A DNA stretch of 64,000 bases from Halonatronum saccharophilum DSM 13868 (GCF_000517025.1 NZ_KI912094.1:208013-272012), one strand, 5' to 3'. Numbered from the stretch's first letter, positions 41,641 through 51,755 are shown. The notes: generated by a model from the sequence alone, not told the origin. Program-made: numbers and translations.

Positions 41641-42624
41641 TTAATTCCTCTTTCTCAGTAGATACAAGAAGAAAGGGCCCCCACAAAGGGCAGTTATAAT
41701 CCCAACAGGGATCTCAGTTGGTGCAAGAATAGTTCTAGCTAAAGTATCAGTCAAGATCAGAAAAGAAGCACCACCTAAGGCTGCAGCAGGCAGAAGTATC
41801 TTATGGTTGGCCCCAACTATCAATCTCATAATATGAGGAACCATCAAACCAATAAACCCAACTACACCACTTACAGCAACAGCAGTTCCTGTAAGCAAAG
41901 ATCCTAAAATTAAAATTATCACCTTAACCCTTTCAACATTGACACCTAAATAAAGGGCATTCTCTTCTCCTAATAATATTATGTTCAACTTATCGGCATA
42001 TAAATATAATATAAAGAAAGCAATCAAAATAGGAAGCCAAATCATTCTTACTTCTGTCCAACTCCCCCTTGTTAAACTTCCCATCAACCAATAGAATACC
42101 TTCTGAAGACTATTTGTATCAACAATCATAAGAAGAGACACTAAAGCAGAAAGAAAGAAACTAATAGCCACCCCCGACAATAAGAGATCAGGTATAGATA
42201 CCCTCCCATTCTTCCAAGCTAATGTATAGACACCTAAGGTAGCCAAGATAGCACCTAAAAAAGCTAATAAAGGCACACTCCCTATTCCTAGAAAATAATA
42301 GTCCAAACCAAAATTAATGGCTATAACAGCTCCTAAAGAAGCTCCTGCTGATATACCAATTATATACGGATCAGCCATAACATTATTAAATAGACCTTGA
42401 AAGGCAACCCCAGAAGATGCTAGGGCCAACCCTACTAATCCAGCTAAAATTACCCTAGGTAACCTTATATCTATCAGAATCGTCTCCTCTATACTACTTA
42501 ACTCCCCTTTTAATAAATCTAAGAAGGAAATCCCAGCAACACCTGAACTTAACGCAATTATTATACTAAATCCCAATACCATAAATAATATTAAAAAAAC
42601 TACTTCTTCTTTTCTTCTAAACAT
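41641..42624 (-). CDS. btuC: Cobalamin ABC transporter, permease subunit
   Basis: A 327-residue FecCD-family permease with about ten helices. Family motifs: 'RLPRVILAGLVGLALASSGVAFQGLFNN', 'DPYIIGISAGASLGAV', 'VSGVVGFIGLMVPHIMRLIVG' and 'ILAPTEIPVGIITALCGGPFF'. It dimerises in the inner membrane and partners BtuD and BtuF. It starts one base after btuF ends, so the two are tightly coupled. Confidence 0.94.
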   Translation of the reverse strand: MFRRKEEVVFLILFMVLGFSIIIALSSGVAGISFLDLLKGELSSIEETILIDIRLPRVILAGLVGLALASSGVAFQGLFNNVMADPYIIGISAGASLGAVIAINFGLDYYFLGIGSVPLLAFLGAILATLGVYTLAWKNGRVSIPDLLLSGVAISFFLSALVSLLMIVDTNSLQKVFYWLMGSLTRGSWTEVRMIWLPILIAFFILYLYADKLNIILLGEENALYLGVNVERVKVIILILGSLLTGTAVAVSGVVGFIGLMVPHIMRLIVGANHKILLPAAALGGASFLILTDTLARTILAPTEIPVGIITALCGGPFFLYLLRKRN

Positions 42625-42625
42625 C

Positions 42626-43552
42626 CTACTCCTCCAAATTTATTTGGGGATGGATAGCTTCAACAAATAACCTTAAAGCTTCTATAACCCTTGGTCCAGA
42701 TCGATTAATTATATTAGGATCAAAGATATAGATTCTTCCATCCTTTATAGCACTAATTTCACTATAATTCTTCCTTGCTTTTATAGCACCTACACTTGTC
42801 CCTTTTATACTACTTTCATAAGTAGCTATATAAACTTGGGGATCCTCTATTAAAAGCATTTCCTTACTATATTGTGGCCATGGACCCTGAGCTTTTGCCC
42901 CAATATTCTCTCCCCCTGCTCTTACTATTAAGTCGTCTATATAAGTATTATCTCCAGCAGTATAAAGCGGATCTTCCCAAACCTCGTAAAACACTTTAAC
43001 TCTTCCTTCAACATCTACTACTTCTTCTACTTTAGAACTTATCTCCTTAAATTCTTTCTGTAATTGTGAACTTAATTCGTTGGCCCTTTGCCTATCACCT
43101 ATTGCAACTCCTATCCTTTCTATACTCCCTAAAGTTTGATCTATACTCTCTGGAGCAAAACCTAAAACATATACCCCTAAATCTTCTAAGCTATTTATAA
43201 CTTCCTTAGGGGTAATTCCAGCTCCAATTACCACATCAGGTTCTTGGGCCAAAATCGACTCCAAACTATTATGGCTTACCCTCGCCTTCTCTTCAACACC
43301 TTCAGGGTAATCACAAACTTCACTGACCCCAACAATTCTATCTTCAACACCTAAAGCGTATAATATCTCTGTAATATTTGGCGCCAAAGAGACTACTCTC
43401 TCTGCTTTACTATTGATTACAACCTCTCTCCCCAAATCATCTACTATACTAATTGGAAACTCATCACTTGCCTCAACATTTAAAGCCAATACTATAACTA
43501 AAATCAAAGTAACTGTACTTACCTTAGTAATTCTTTTTAACATAATTAACAC
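42626..43552 (-). CDS. btuF: Cobalamin-binding periplasmic protein
   Basis: A 308-residue periplasmic binding protein: signal peptide to about residue 28 ('LNVEAS'), then 'VDDLGREVVINSKAERVVSLAPNITEILYALG', 'EPDVVIGA' and 'LLIEDPQVYIAT', typical of the BtuF/FhuD cluster A-2 fold. It delivers B12 from the outer-membrane side to BtuCD. First gene of btuFCD, behind a cobalamin riboswitch and terminator. Confidence 0.93.
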   Translation of the reverse strand: MLIMLKRITKVSTVTLILVIVLALNVEASDEFPISIVDDLGREVVINSKAERVVSLAPNITEILYALGVEDRIVGVSEVCDYPEGVEEKARVSHNSLESILAQEPDVVIGAGITPKEVINSLEDLGVYVLGFAPESIDQTLGSIERIGVAIGDRQRANELSSQLQKEFKEISSKVEEVVDVEGRVKVFYEVWEDPLYTAGDNTYIDDLIVRAGGENIGAKAQGPWPQYSKEMLLIEDPQVYIATYESSIKGTSVGAIKARKNYSEISAIKDGRIYIFDPNIINRSGPRVIEALRLFVEAIHPQINLEE

Positions 43553-43664
43553 TCCCTCTTCTTAGTTTAAAATTTACAGTATTCAGTTGACAATTAAATA
43601 TCTTAAACAACTTTAACAATATTTAACCGTACATTATAAACTGTAAACTTTACACTATAAAAAA

Positions 43665-43694
43665 GCCCCAACTACATAAGGATATAGTTAGGGC
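43665..43694 (-). terminator. Attenuator terminator of btuFCD leader
   Basis: GCCCTAACTA / TAGTTGGGGC stem with TTTTTTATAG tail on the minus strand. The upstream arm contains one copy of the abundant TTGGCCC motif. Confidence 0.85.
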
Positions 43695-43740
43695 CAACGG
43701 CTCTATCTTATTTCCCGAAGATAGTAAATATGTACAGACT

Positions 43741-43878
43741 ATTAGGCAGGTCTCCTGACTTCCAACTTAAAAACAGCTGATAGTGTCAACTACTCTTAAT
43801 TAGTTACAGTGGCGGGTCCGCTCAGGATTTTCACCTGATTCCCTATTCTCCCTTGGCATTAACCAAAGGCACCTAATA
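43741..43878 (-). ncRNA. Cobalamin riboswitch (btuFCD leader)
   Basis: Minus strand: TTAGGTGCC, GGGAGAATAGGGAATCAGGT, GAAAATCCTGAGCGGACCCG, CCACTGTAA, a short variable arm, and the B12 box AAGTCAGGAGACCTGCC (43745-43761). All conserved elements of the class I cobalamin riboswitch are present, and a terminator follows before btuF. Confidence 0.95.
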
Positions 43879-43977
43879 GCGATATTTAATTTTTTCCCTA
43901 CAGGGTACAAGGCTTTTGATTTCAAATATCTTGATCTTTAACTGTATACTGTACATTGTAAACTTTACACTGCTCTA

Positions 43978-45009
43978 CTACTGAAGCTGATACTTTTCTT
44001 CTTTAACTAAGTTAACCTCTTCCTCTAGATTAGAACTGATATAAACCTTATTGTCATCAGTAACTATAATTCCCTCTACACCCTCTATCTCCTCTATCAA
44101 CCTCATTCCTTCTTCTAAACCTAAGTTATAAATAGCGGTTGATAAGGAGTCTGCTTTTAGCCCCTTTGGAGTTACAATAGTAGAGCTTATAATCCCCATA
44201 TCACTTGGATAACCGGTATTAGTATCTAGGATATGATGATATCTAACCCCATCTTCGATAAAGTACCTTTCGTAATCACCAGAGGTATCCACTGACATAT
44301 CCATCAAATTTACAATGGCTAGAACCTCACCTCTAGGCTCTCTAGGGTCTTGAATACCAACCCTCCAAGGATTATCATCTTCTCTAGCACCTAGAGTTGT
44401 TACACCTCCACCCATATTTACATAAGCACTCTTAATCCCATTGTCTCTTAAAAATTCTACAGCTTTATCGGCCGCATAACCTTTGGCTATACCTCCAACA
44501 TCAATCTTCATCCCCTCTTTAGTCAAGAAAATCTCATTATTCTCATCGTTAAACTCTACTTTATTATAACCAATCAACTCTAAAGTCTCATCTATCTCCT
44601 CTTGACTTGGGACTCTTGCCTCATCTGTATTAATCCCCCACAATCTAACAAGCGGGCCAACAGTAGGATCAAAGGCTCCCTCAGTTAATCTAGCATACTC
44701 AATTGCCTCTTTGACTACATAATAAGTCTCATCACTAACAGAAACACCTTCCTTACCAGCAGCTTGATTAAGCCTATTGATATCACTACCTTCTATATTC
44801 ATACTCATTTTATACTCAATATCGGATATAATATCAAAGGACTTCTCTAAAAGCTGTTCAGCCTTTGGCCCGTGAGCCCTAATCTGAACACTAGTTCCCA
44901 TTAGATACTTTGTATCTGAACTTGTAATACTTTGATCAGTTGAACAACCTACCAAAAAGATACTTATTACTAATATTGATGTTAATATTATCTTATTTTT
45001 AAAAATCAT
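43978..45009 (-). CDS. apbE: FAD:protein FMN transferase
   Basis: A 343-residue lipoprotein (lipobox 'FLVGC', lipidated Cys near residue 22) that attaches FMN covalently to threonines of exported redox proteins such as RnfG/NqrC. Motifs: 'YLMGTSVQIRAHG', 'MKIDVGGIAKGYAADKAVEFL', 'VNMGGGVTTLG' and 'HHILDTNTGYPSD'. It has no flavoprotein neighbour here. It shares the intergenic region upstream of the B12 leader but is transcribed before it. Confidence 0.93.
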   Translation of the reverse strand: MIFKNKIILTSILVISIFLVGCSTDQSITSSDTKYLMGTSVQIRAHGPKAEQLLEKSFDIISDIEYKMSMNIEGSDINRLNQAAGKEGVSVSDETYYVVKEAIEYARLTEGAFDPTVGPLVRLWGINTDEARVPSQEEIDETLELIGYNKVEFNDENNEIFLTKEGMKIDVGGIAKGYAADKAVEFLRDNGIKSAYVNMGGGVTTLGAREDDNPWRVGIQDPREPRGEVLAIVNLMDMSVDTSGDYERYFIEDGVRYHHILDTNTGYPSDMGIISSTIVTPKGLKADSLSTAIYNLGLEEGMRLIEEIEGVEGIIVTDDNKVYISSNLEEEVNLVKEEKYQLQ

Positions 45010-45220
45010 ACCTTTCCTCCTGACTAGTTTAATAATTAATTTAATTATAAGATTGCTTTGACTACAGTAAAATTATAATAAAAAATCCAACTAAAAATAA
45101 CATAGCTACACTAATTATAAGACAACTTTGACCTCTATGCAACCTAAATTCTAAATTCCAGTAATACCATTGCAGATATCTTTTCTCCTTAAAAACTAAA
45201 TACTATAGTATTATAAAAAT
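45010..45220. other. Intergenic region between apbE and the 104-residue gene
   Basis: A+T-rich, with the two similar strings 'TTATAAGATTGCTTTGACTA' (45044) and 'TTATAAGACAACTTTGACCT' (45115) forming a loose direct repeat about 70 bases apart. No gene seen. Confidence 0.4.
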
Positions 45221-45246
45221 ATAACAACCCTTTAAAGGGTTGTTAT
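45221..45246 (-). terminator. Terminator of the gene at 45232
   Basis: Perfect 26-base palindrome around AACAACCCTTT / AAAGGGTTGTT with a TATTTTTATAATAC tail on the minus strand; it covers the stop codon. Confidence 0.85.
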
Positions 45247-45546
45247 TTTCTCTTTATTTAATGAAATACCTTCTTTCTCTTTTAACTTATCTACCCACTG
45301 CTTATCTAATTCATCAAATACCTTATTTGGAATAAGATAATTATCTCCAGCAAGCTTCAAAACCATAGTATTACTTTCTCTAAACTTGCTTATTTTCTCC
45401 TCTGTAGCTCCTTTACTCTTTAAAAATTTATAAATCATCTCATATCTAACCTTTTCAGTAATATTATAAATCATCTTTTCATGCATCCCAAAAAATTCTT
45501 TCATCAATTCATCAGTTGTACTTATTTCATTTGCAGAAACTCTCAT
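45232..45546 (-). CDS. Hypothetical protein, 104 residues
   Basis: A soluble, helical, Lys/Glu-rich protein beginning 'MRVSANEISTTDELMKEFFG'. No cysteines, membrane segment or recognised motif. It lies between sigE and apbE, with its own terminator, and may be transcribed from a promoter in the 110 bases behind sigE. Its place next to spoIIGA-sigE could mean a sporulation role, but nothing in the sequence shows it. Confidence 0.6.
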   Translation of the reverse strand: MRVSANEISTTDELMKEFFGMHEKMIYNITEKVRYEMIYKFLKSKGATEEKISKFRESNTMVLKLAGDNYLIPNKVFDELDKQWVDKLKEKEGISLNKEKITTL

Positions 45547-45656
45547 TAATAATCATTCTCCTTTTTATCCATTAATTTATTGCTAACTATTGGCTAAAGT
45601 TAAAGGTTAAATAACTTAATAGTTTTTTGATATCTAATAGTCAATAGCTAGTGACA

Positions 45657-46394
45657 TTATTTCATCTTATCCACTTCAATTTGCAGCTTACCTATAATCC
45701 TCTTTTCTAATCTTGATATATAAGATTGAGATATACCCAAGATATTTGCTACCTCTTTTTGAGTCAACTCTTGTTTGTTTTTTTGCAAACCAAAACGTAA
45801 GATCATTATCTTCTTTTCTCTATTAGTTAGATTATCCATAGCCTCCAATAGTAATTCCTTATCTACCTCTTCTTCTATATACTTATAAATCAAATCTATC
45901 TCTGTTCCTAAAACATCAGATAACTTTAGCTCGTTTCCATCCCAATCAACATTTAATGGCTCATCAAAAGATATCTCTGACCTCTTTTTATTATTCTTCC
46001 TTAAATACATCAGTATCTCATTCTCAATACAACGTGAAGCATAAGTAGCCAATTTGATCTTCTTACTTACATCAAAGGTATTAACAGCCTTGATTAAACC
46101 TATAGTCCCTATAGAAACTAAGTCTTCAATATCTATTCCTGTATTATCAAACTTTCTTGCTATATAAACTACTAACCTTAAATTCCTTTCAATTAAAACG
46201 CTTCTAACTGCACCATCACCCTTCTCTAACTTTGATAAAAGATATTCCTCTTCTTTATTAGATAAAGGTGGTGGTAATGCCTCACTATTACCAACATAAA
46301 ACACCTTCTTAGCATTATAAAGACCTATAAATTGTAATAACTTAATAAAATATAACCTGAATCTTAATCTCATCTGTATAAACGCAGAACCCAA
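45657..46394 (-). CDS. sigE: Mother-cell sporulation sigma factor E (pro-form)
   Basis: A 245-residue sigma factor made as an inactive precursor and cleaved by SpoIIGA. The basic, hydrophobic pro-sequence ('[18 protein letters not shown]') precedes 'SEALPPPLS', followed by '[20 protein letters not shown]', '[18 protein letters not shown]' and '[14 protein letters not shown]', all diagnostic of SigE. The TTG start at 46394 has an AGGGGGAG site; an ATG seven codons later lacks one. It follows spoIIGA by 24 bases. Confidence 0.95.
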   Translation of the reverse strand: MGSAFIQMRLRFRLYFIKLLQFIGLYNAKKVFYVGNSEALPPPLSNKEEEYLLSKLEKGDGAVRSVLIERNLRLVVYIARKFDNTGIDIEDLVSIGTIGLIKAVNTFDVSKKIKLATYASRCIENEILMYLRKNNKKRSEISFDEPLNVDWDGNELKLSDVLGTEIDLIYKYIEEEVDKELLLEAMDNLTNREKKIMILRFGLQKNKQELTQKEVANILGISQSYISRLEKRIIGKLQIEVDKMK

Positions 46395-46418
46395 ATTAAT
46401 CTCCCCCTTATAAGATTA

Positions 46419-47321
46419 TTATCCCTTAAATATATCTGGATTTAATAGAGCCTGATAACTATTATCTTTGTCAAACTTTTGATTCTGTAAAGCAATAATC
46501 ACTCGTTTTGTTGTAACTATCTCCTCTTTGGTAACTACTGTAACCTTATCAGGCCTAAAACCAACCAACATCCCATTCTCATTACCCAGTGATGAAAATG
46601 GAATTATCCTAAACCTATTAGACCAAGGTGTATCTGTCATATCATCTAATATACTAGTAAAATCTAATCCATGTTTATAAAAAGAAGAACTTATTTTATC
46701 TGGCAATATATCAAGCATAGCCTCTATCTCTATTACTATAACAGGAACTCTTGTCAAAGGATCCTCTAATTGATTGCCTGTATCAACTAAAGCCTTAACC
46801 TTTAAAAAACAATCATTAAAATTAATTATAATAGGTACACAAAAATTATCTGGTAAAAATCTTTGTTGAATTAACATCCAACCAAATTTACCTATTATAA
46901 TAATTATTAAAAAACCCATAATTATAATCCACATATTGTCTGGTGATATATTCAATACTTGGGCCAAACTATCTAAAGGACTACCTCCAGTTAGATTATA
47001 AAGTGCTAATATTGCTCCTGCAGTAACAAAGGTTATTAAATAAAAGTAACCTACTACTTTCATAAAGTACTCTCTTTTTAATGGTGCAAAAGCTACTAAG
47101 ATCATAATTATAGATATTAAAAAATGAAAGAATATATTATTTAAGTAAGCAAAGCCTGGCAGAACAATCATAATAGTATAAAGTGTTCCTACTATAGAAG
47201 TTAGTAATAGCCTCCAGATACTATAATCTAACTCTGACAACTTAGCGGTTGCCCAAATTATCAAATAATTCATTATTAAATTTATAATAGCCAGTAAATC
47301 CAAATAAACTACTAACCTCAT
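46419..47321 (-). CDS. spoIIGA: Sigma-E processing peptidase
   Basis: A 300-residue aspartic protease that activates pro-sigma-E in the mother cell. Five N-terminal membrane helices (residues 3-155) precede a cytoplasmic domain with the catalytic motif 'ALVDTGNQLEDP' (Asp near 183) and 'NENGMLVGFRPD'. Its trigger, SpoIIR, is encoded at 28008. It lies behind ftsZ, as in Bacillus, separated by the ftsZ terminator. Confidence 0.93.
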   Translation of the reverse strand: MRLVVYLDLLAIINLIMNYLIIWATAKLSELDYSIWRLLLTSIVGTLYTIMIVLPGFAYLNNIFFHFLISIIMILVAFAPLKREYFMKVVGYFYLITFVTAGAILALYNLTGGSPLDSLAQVLNISPDNMWIIIMGFLIIIIIGKFGWMLIQQRFLPDNFCVPIIINFNDCFLKVKALVDTGNQLEDPLTRVPVIVIEIEAMLDILPDKISSSFYKHGLDFTSILDDMTDTPWSNRFRIIPFSSLGNENGMLVGFRPDKVTVVTKEEIVTTKRVIIALQNQKFDKDNSYQALLNPDIFKG

Positions 47322-47440
47322 CTCATCACCTTATTCCCCCTATTAAAGATTATATTAATCCAAAATTAAAATATAACTAAAAATTTTGATTTAAATTATA
47401 TTAATCAATCTACTTTAGTAAATTGATGTCGAAATAAAAA

Positions 47441-47469
47441 AATCTCGATACCCCTTGGGCATCGAGATT
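47441..47469 (-). terminator. Terminator of the cell-division operon
   Basis: AATCTCGAT / ATCGAGATT arms with further C/G pairing, followed by TTTTTTTATTTCG on the minus strand, five bases past the ftsZ stop. Confidence 0.9.
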
Positions 47470-47473
47470 AATT

Positions 47474-48574
47474 TTATGATTTTCTATTTCTCCTTAAGAA
47501 AGCCGGTATATCTAAATCATCATTAGAAAAAGGCTTTATATCTAGATCATCTCTCTTTAGAGTCTCTTCTTCAACCTCTTCCTCTTTTACAACTTTCTCT
47601 TTTTCTTGGCTTTTAGATCCACCACCATCAAAACCTGTAGCTATAACTGTAACTTTAACTTCACTCTCTAGATTCTCATCCACAACTGTACCTAATATAA
47701 TATTGGCCTCAGGATCAGCTACTTCAGAGATCACCTTAGCAGCTTCATTAGCCTCATGTAAGCCTAAATCTCTACCTCCAGTAATATTAAGCAAAACACC
47801 TTTAGCACCATCTATTGAAGCTTCTAGTAATGGAGAAGCAATAGCAGCCTTAGCCGCATCAGCAGCTCTATTGTCACCAGTTGCATTTCCAATTCCCATT
47901 AGAGCAGATCCAGCATCCGTCATAATGGTCTTAACGTCAGCAAAGTCTAAGTTAATTAGTCCGGTAATAGTAATCAAATCAGATATACCTTGAACACCTT
48001 GCCTTAAAACATCATCAGCTGTCTTAAAAGCATCAATTAAAGTTGTCTGCTTCTCTACAACATCCAATAATCTATCGTTAGGAATTATAATTAGGGTATC
48101 TACCTTCCCTTTTAACTCCTCAATCCCACCTTGGGCCTTCTGCATACGCTGACGCCCTTCTACAGTAAAGGGCTTAGTTACAACTCCAACAGTCAATGCC
48201 CCTGCTTCCTTGGCAATCTCAGCCACTACAGGCGCAGCTCCTGTTCCAGTTCCGCCACCCATACCAGCAGTTATAAATACCATATCTGAATCACCTAAAG
48301 CGTCAGCAATCATTTCCTTACTCTCACGAGCAGCCTCTTGTCCAATCTCAGGGTTGGCCCCTGCACCTAGTCCATTAGTAAGCTTATCTCCTATCTTTAA
48401 AGTTACCTCTGCACGAGATGATACTAAGGCTTGACCATCAGTGTTAACAGCAATAAATTCTACACCATTTAATCCAGACTCTATCATTCTATTAACGGCA
48501 TTATTTCCTCCGCCACCTACTCCAACCACTTTTATATTTGCAAACTGCTCCATTTCAGAACCGAATTCGAACAT
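47474..48574 (-). CDS. ftsZ: Cell-division tubulin homologue FtsZ
   Basis: A 366-residue GTPase that forms the division ring. GTP-binding '[15 protein letters not shown]' near residue 105, '[14 protein letters not shown]' at the N-terminus, and the C-terminal peptide '[14 protein letters not shown]' that binds FtsA. Last gene of the ftsQ-ftsA-ftsZ group, 25 bases behind ftsA. Confidence 0.98.
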   Translation of the reverse strand: MFEFGSEMEQFANIKVVGVGGGGNNAVNRMIESGLNGVEFIAVNTDGQALVSSRAEVTLKIGDKLTNGLGAGANPEIGQEAARESKEMIADALGDSDMVFITAGMGGGTGTGAAPVVAEIAKEAGALTVGVVTKPFTVEGRQRMQKAQGGIEELKGKVDTLIIIPNDRLLDVVEKQTTLIDAFKTADDVLRQGVQGISDLITITGLINLDFADVKTIMTDAGSALMGIGNATGDNRAADAAKAAIASPLLEASIDGAKGVLLNITGGRDLGLHEANEAAKVISEVADPEANIILGTVVDENLESEVKVTVIATGFDGGGSKSQEKEKVVKEEEVEEETLKRDDLDIKPFSNDDLDIPAFLRRNRKS

Positions 48575-48599
48575 CAGTCATCCTCCTTACTACCTCTTA

Positions 48600-49889
48600 T
48601 TAGAATTTACTTATAAACCACTGTCTGATCTTATCGAAAAAATCAGTTATCAGCTGTTCTTCTCCCTTATCCTTTATTGAATCATTTTGAAATACCTCTG
48701 CTCCATAATGAACTAATCCTACACCAGTAGAGAAGATTGCTCCATTATCTTCAGAAAATTGGGTGTAACCTTCACCAATATCATAAATAGATCCATCTAA
48801 ATACTCTAAAAGGCTATTTATATTATCAGGAACACCAATCCTAACAGGCAGACCAAGCTTTTTAGAAGCCAATTCTGGAATCCCCTCTAATAAAGATCCT
48901 CCTCCAGTCACTACTACTCCTGCTGGAATTATTCCATCATAACCTGCTTTAGATATCTCCTGTTTAACCAAGCTAAAGATTTCATCAACCCTTGGTTCAA
49001 TAATATCATCACATAAATGTCCCCTTGAAATAGACCTTGTCTTCATTCCACATGTACCCAAAACATCTATCTTCTCTTCAGCATCAATTAAATCAGCACT
49101 GGCACATCCATATTGTATCTTTATTCTTTCAGCATTGTTACTAGGAGTTCTCAGTCCTAAAGCAATATCTTTTGTAACATGGTCACCACCTACAGGTAAA
49201 ATAGACGTATACCAAATACTTCCATCTTTGAAGATGGCTATATCCGTTGTCCCTCCCCCAACATCAACTAAAACAACTCCCAAATCCTTCTCACTAGCAG
49301 ATAGTACAGCCTTACTTGCTGCCAAAGGTTGTAATACTATCCCTTCAACACCAAGACCAACTTGATGAACACTTTTAACTAGATTTTGTATGGATGTTAC
49401 AGATCCCGTCACGATATGGGTCTCTGCTTCTAATCTAACTCCTGACATCCCTAATGGATACTTAATATCTTTGCATCCATCTACAATAAATTTCCTAGGC
49501 AGAACGTGAATAATCTCACGCCCTGGAGGAATAGATATTATCTTAGTAGCATCAATAACACGCTCAATATCATTTCTAGTTATTTCTTTATCTTCACCTC
49601 TTACTGCGACTACACCAGGGCTATTAATAGATGAAATATGTGAGCCAGAAACCCCTACAAAGACCGACTCTAGCTCTACACCTGCCATTCTTTCAGCCTT
49701 AATTACAGCCTTTTCAATAGAAGAGACTGTATCATCTATATCAACTACCACACCCTTTTTCAAACCAGTAGAAGGGCTAGTACCAATTCCGATTATTTCA
49801 GCTTTTTTATCATCTTTCATTTCAGCAATAATAGTACACACTTTGGTCGTCCCTATATCAATACCAGCAACTATATTCCTAAGCGCCAC
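48600..49889 (-). CDS. ftsA: Cell-division actin homologue FtsA
   Basis: A 429-residue ATPase linking FtsZ to the membrane. 'AGIDIGTTKVCTIIAE' (phosphate 1), 'VLVDVGGGTTDIAIF' (phosphate 2) and 'GVVVTGGGSLLEGI' (adenosine motif) are present; the C-terminus 'DFFDKIRQWFISKF' is the membrane-targeting amphipathic helix. The start is GTG 49889 behind GGGGGGG; ATG starts upstream add only an unconserved tail. Confidence 0.96.
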   Translation of the reverse strand: MALRNIVAGIDIGTTKVCTIIAEMKDDKKAEIIGIGTSPSTGLKKGVVVDIDDTVSSIEKAVIKAERMAGVELESVFVGVSGSHISSINSPGVVAVRGEDKEITRNDIERVIDATKIISIPPGREIIHVLPRKFIVDGCKDIKYPLGMSGVRLEAETHIVTGSVTSIQNLVKSVHQVGLGVEGIVLQPLAASKAVLSASEKDLGVVLVDVGGGTTDIAIFKDGSIWYTSILPVGGDHVTKDIALGLRTPSNNAERIKIQYGCASADLIDAEEKIDVLGTCGMKTRSISRGHLCDDIIEPRVDEIFSLVKQEISKAGYDGIIPAGVVVTGGGSLLEGIPELASKKLGLPVRIGVPDNINSLLEYLDGSIYDIGEGYTQFSEDNGAIFSTGVGLVHYGAEVFQNDSIKDKGEEQLITDFFDKIRQWFISKF

Positions 49890-50041
49890 TAGATGCCCCC
49901 CCTTCTTTAGCAATTCCTTTTATTTTATTATTAATAAAATATTATTATCAATAAAAATAAATTTTAAGAGTCCTTTTTATATATTATTTTCAACAAATAC
50001 ATTAGATCCCCTTTTTTAATATCAATATTTTCTAAAAAAAT

Positions 50042-50749
50042 TCATTCCTTTAATTTTACAATTATATTATTCTCATACCTTAAATCAATATAATCCACAT
50101 CTACTCTTTTGGATTTAATATCGCTATAAACTGCTATGAATATATCACTTTTACTCTTAGCAGAAAAATCCAACCCCAGTTTAACCCTAATATTATCACG
50201 TAAAAAAAGTTCTATTCCACTATTAGCAAAAACCTCCACTTGATAAACTTCATCTAAAATCCAATCCGGTAGTTGACTTAGATAATCAACTACCAATTTG
50301 AAGTCATCTTCTAATTCCACCCTCTTCCCATCTTGGGATCTATCAACCCCCATAAAGAGAGGGAATTTACTTAAAGATAAATTATTAGAAGTTGCTAATA
50401 TCCAACCATCTTTATCTATGATCTGATAAGGAGCTTTTCCACCTACCATTCCAATAGGCCTTCTTTCATTAATTTCTATAACTAATTTATTAGGTACAGA
50501 TCTAGATATAGAAGCTCCTCTAACCTCAGGTAATTCCAATATCTCATTTGCTAAATTCTTACTATTAACCCTTAATAAATTTTCTCCTTTTATATCGAAA
50601 GAATTTATAAGGTAATCTTTCTTCAAAAGATTATTTCCAACTACTTTTATATGCTCAATTTCAAAATAATTAGAGTTTATAAATGATATTATACTTATTA
50701 TCAATAATAAGATAAAAGAGATAAGATAAATACTTTGCTGCTTGTCCAA
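50042..50749 (-). CDS. ftsQ: Cell-division protein FtsQ/DivIB
   Basis: A 235-residue single-pass protein. Membrane segment at residues 6-25, POTRA domain ('FEIEHIKVVGNNLLKKDYLI', 'RSVPNKLVIEINERRPIGMV') and beta domain ('YQIIDKDGWILATSN'). Part of the FtsQLB divisome core. It is separated from ddl by a terminator, so ftsQ-ftsA-ftsZ may form its own unit. Confidence 0.9.
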   Translation of the reverse strand: MDKQQSIYLISFILLLIISIISFINSNYFEIEHIKVVGNNLLKKDYLINSFDIKGENLLRVNSKNLANEILELPEVRGASISRSVPNKLVIEINERRPIGMVGGKAPYQIIDKDGWILATSNNLSLSKFPLFMGVDRSQDGKRVELEDDFKLVVDYLSQLPDWILDEVYQVEVFANSGIELFLRDNIRVKLGLDFSAKSKSDIFIAVYSDIKSKRVDVDYIDLRYENNIIVKLKE

Positions 50750-50776
50750 ATTATCACCCCACTATTTAAAGAGGAT

Positions 50777-50813
50777 AAGGGTCAAGAGCTAATTAAAATT
50801 AGCTCTTGACCTT
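50777..50813 (-). terminator. Terminator after ddl
   Basis: AAGGTCAAGAGCTAATT / AATTAGCTCTTGACCCTT stem with one bulge, four bases past the ddl stop. The T-tail on the minus strand is weak ('ATCCTCTTT'), so read-through into ftsQ is possible. Confidence 0.7.
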
Positions 50814-50816
50814 AAA

Positions 50817-51755
50817 TCAATCTAAAGCATACTCCAATATCTTAGCTACCAATTGATCAAAATCTATCCCTGCTGACTTAGCTGCTTGAGGCAAAAGACT
50901 TGTTTCAGTCATACCAGGAATTGTATTAACTTCTAAAAGATAAGGTTCTCCTTGCTTACTGATCATAAGATCTACTCTTCCCATACCTCTACACCTTAAT
51001 ACCTTATATGCTTGTAGAGCCAAATCTTCAGATTTTTTATAAACTTGTTTATCTAAAGAAGCTGGGATAACAAATTCAGTCATTCCTTTAGTATACTTAG
51101 CATTAAAGTCATAAACCCCCTCATTAGGCTTTATCTCTATTATCGGTAAGAGTTGAGGATCTTCATTTCCTAAGATACCTATAGTTATCTCTCTACCTTC
51201 AATAAACTCCTCAACTAAAACCTCTACATCGTGTTTTAAAGCCTCTTTTATAGCAGTTATTAAATCTTCATCTTTATGGACAATCGATAAACCTATACTA
51301 GAACCTTCTAAAGCAGGTTTAACTACTATTGGAAGTTCTAATTCTTTAATCAACCCCTCTTTTAAAGCCAAGAGATCTCTTTCTAAATCCTTAGAGGTTA
51401 AGGTTTTAAACCTCGGGGTTGCTAAGCCTTGTTGCTCAAATAATCTCTTAGACATTACCTTATCAATGGCTAATGCACTAGAGAGAACTCCTGACCCTGT
51501 ATAAGGTATACCTTCAATATCTAATAATCCTTGTATAGTCCCATCTTCTCCATAACGTCCGTGTAATGCTATAAAAGCTAGATCAATATCTTTATTCCTT
51601 AAACTACTATGTAAATTATAAGCTGGATCTAAATCGAAAACTTTATATCCTCTAGCATTTAATGCATTAAGAACTGCTTTACCGGTCTTTAAAGAGATCT
51701 CTCTTTCAGCTGACCTACCCCCTCTAATAACTCCAATCTTCTTATCCTCTAACAC
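50817..51755 (-). CDS. ddl: D-alanine-D-alanine ligase
   Basis: A 312-residue ATP-grasp enzyme joining two D-Ala for the peptidoglycan stem. 'VIRGGRSAEREISLKTG', 'LHGRYGEDGTIQGLLDIEGI', 'PVVVKPALEGSSIGLSI'-like 'VVKPALEGSSIG', and 'LLEVNTIPGMTETSLLP' are all present. The start is GTG 51755 behind AGGAGG, which removes an overlap of 26 bases with murA that a more upstream start (51794) would need. Confidence 0.95.
   Translation of the reverse strand: MLEDKKIGVIRGGRSAEREISLKTGKAVLNALNARGYKVFDLDPAYNLHSSLRNKDIDLAFIALHGRYGEDGTIQGLLDIEGIPYTGSGVLSSALAIDKVMSKRLFEQQGLATPRFKTLTSKDLERDLLALKEGLIKELELPIVVKPALEGSSIGLSIVHKDEDLITAIKEALKHDVEVLVEEFIEGREITIGILGNEDPQLLPIIEIKPNEGVYDFNAKYTKGMTEFVIPASLDKQVYKKSEDLALQAYKVLRCRGMGRVDLMISKQGEPYLLEVNTIPGMTETSLLPQAAKSAGIDFDQLVAKILEYALD

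Noticed and set aside
47427-47433. TGTCGAA, an exact Spo0A box, upstream of spoIIGA
   Set aside because: A single seven-base match on the plus strand next to the ftsZ terminator; no second box and no clear sigma-A promoter at the expected spacing, so chance is likely.
47703-48680. Plus-strand open frames opposite ftsZ and ftsA
   Set aside because: Ala/Ser/Pro-rich translations antisense to well-conserved genes, without ribosome sites; shadows.
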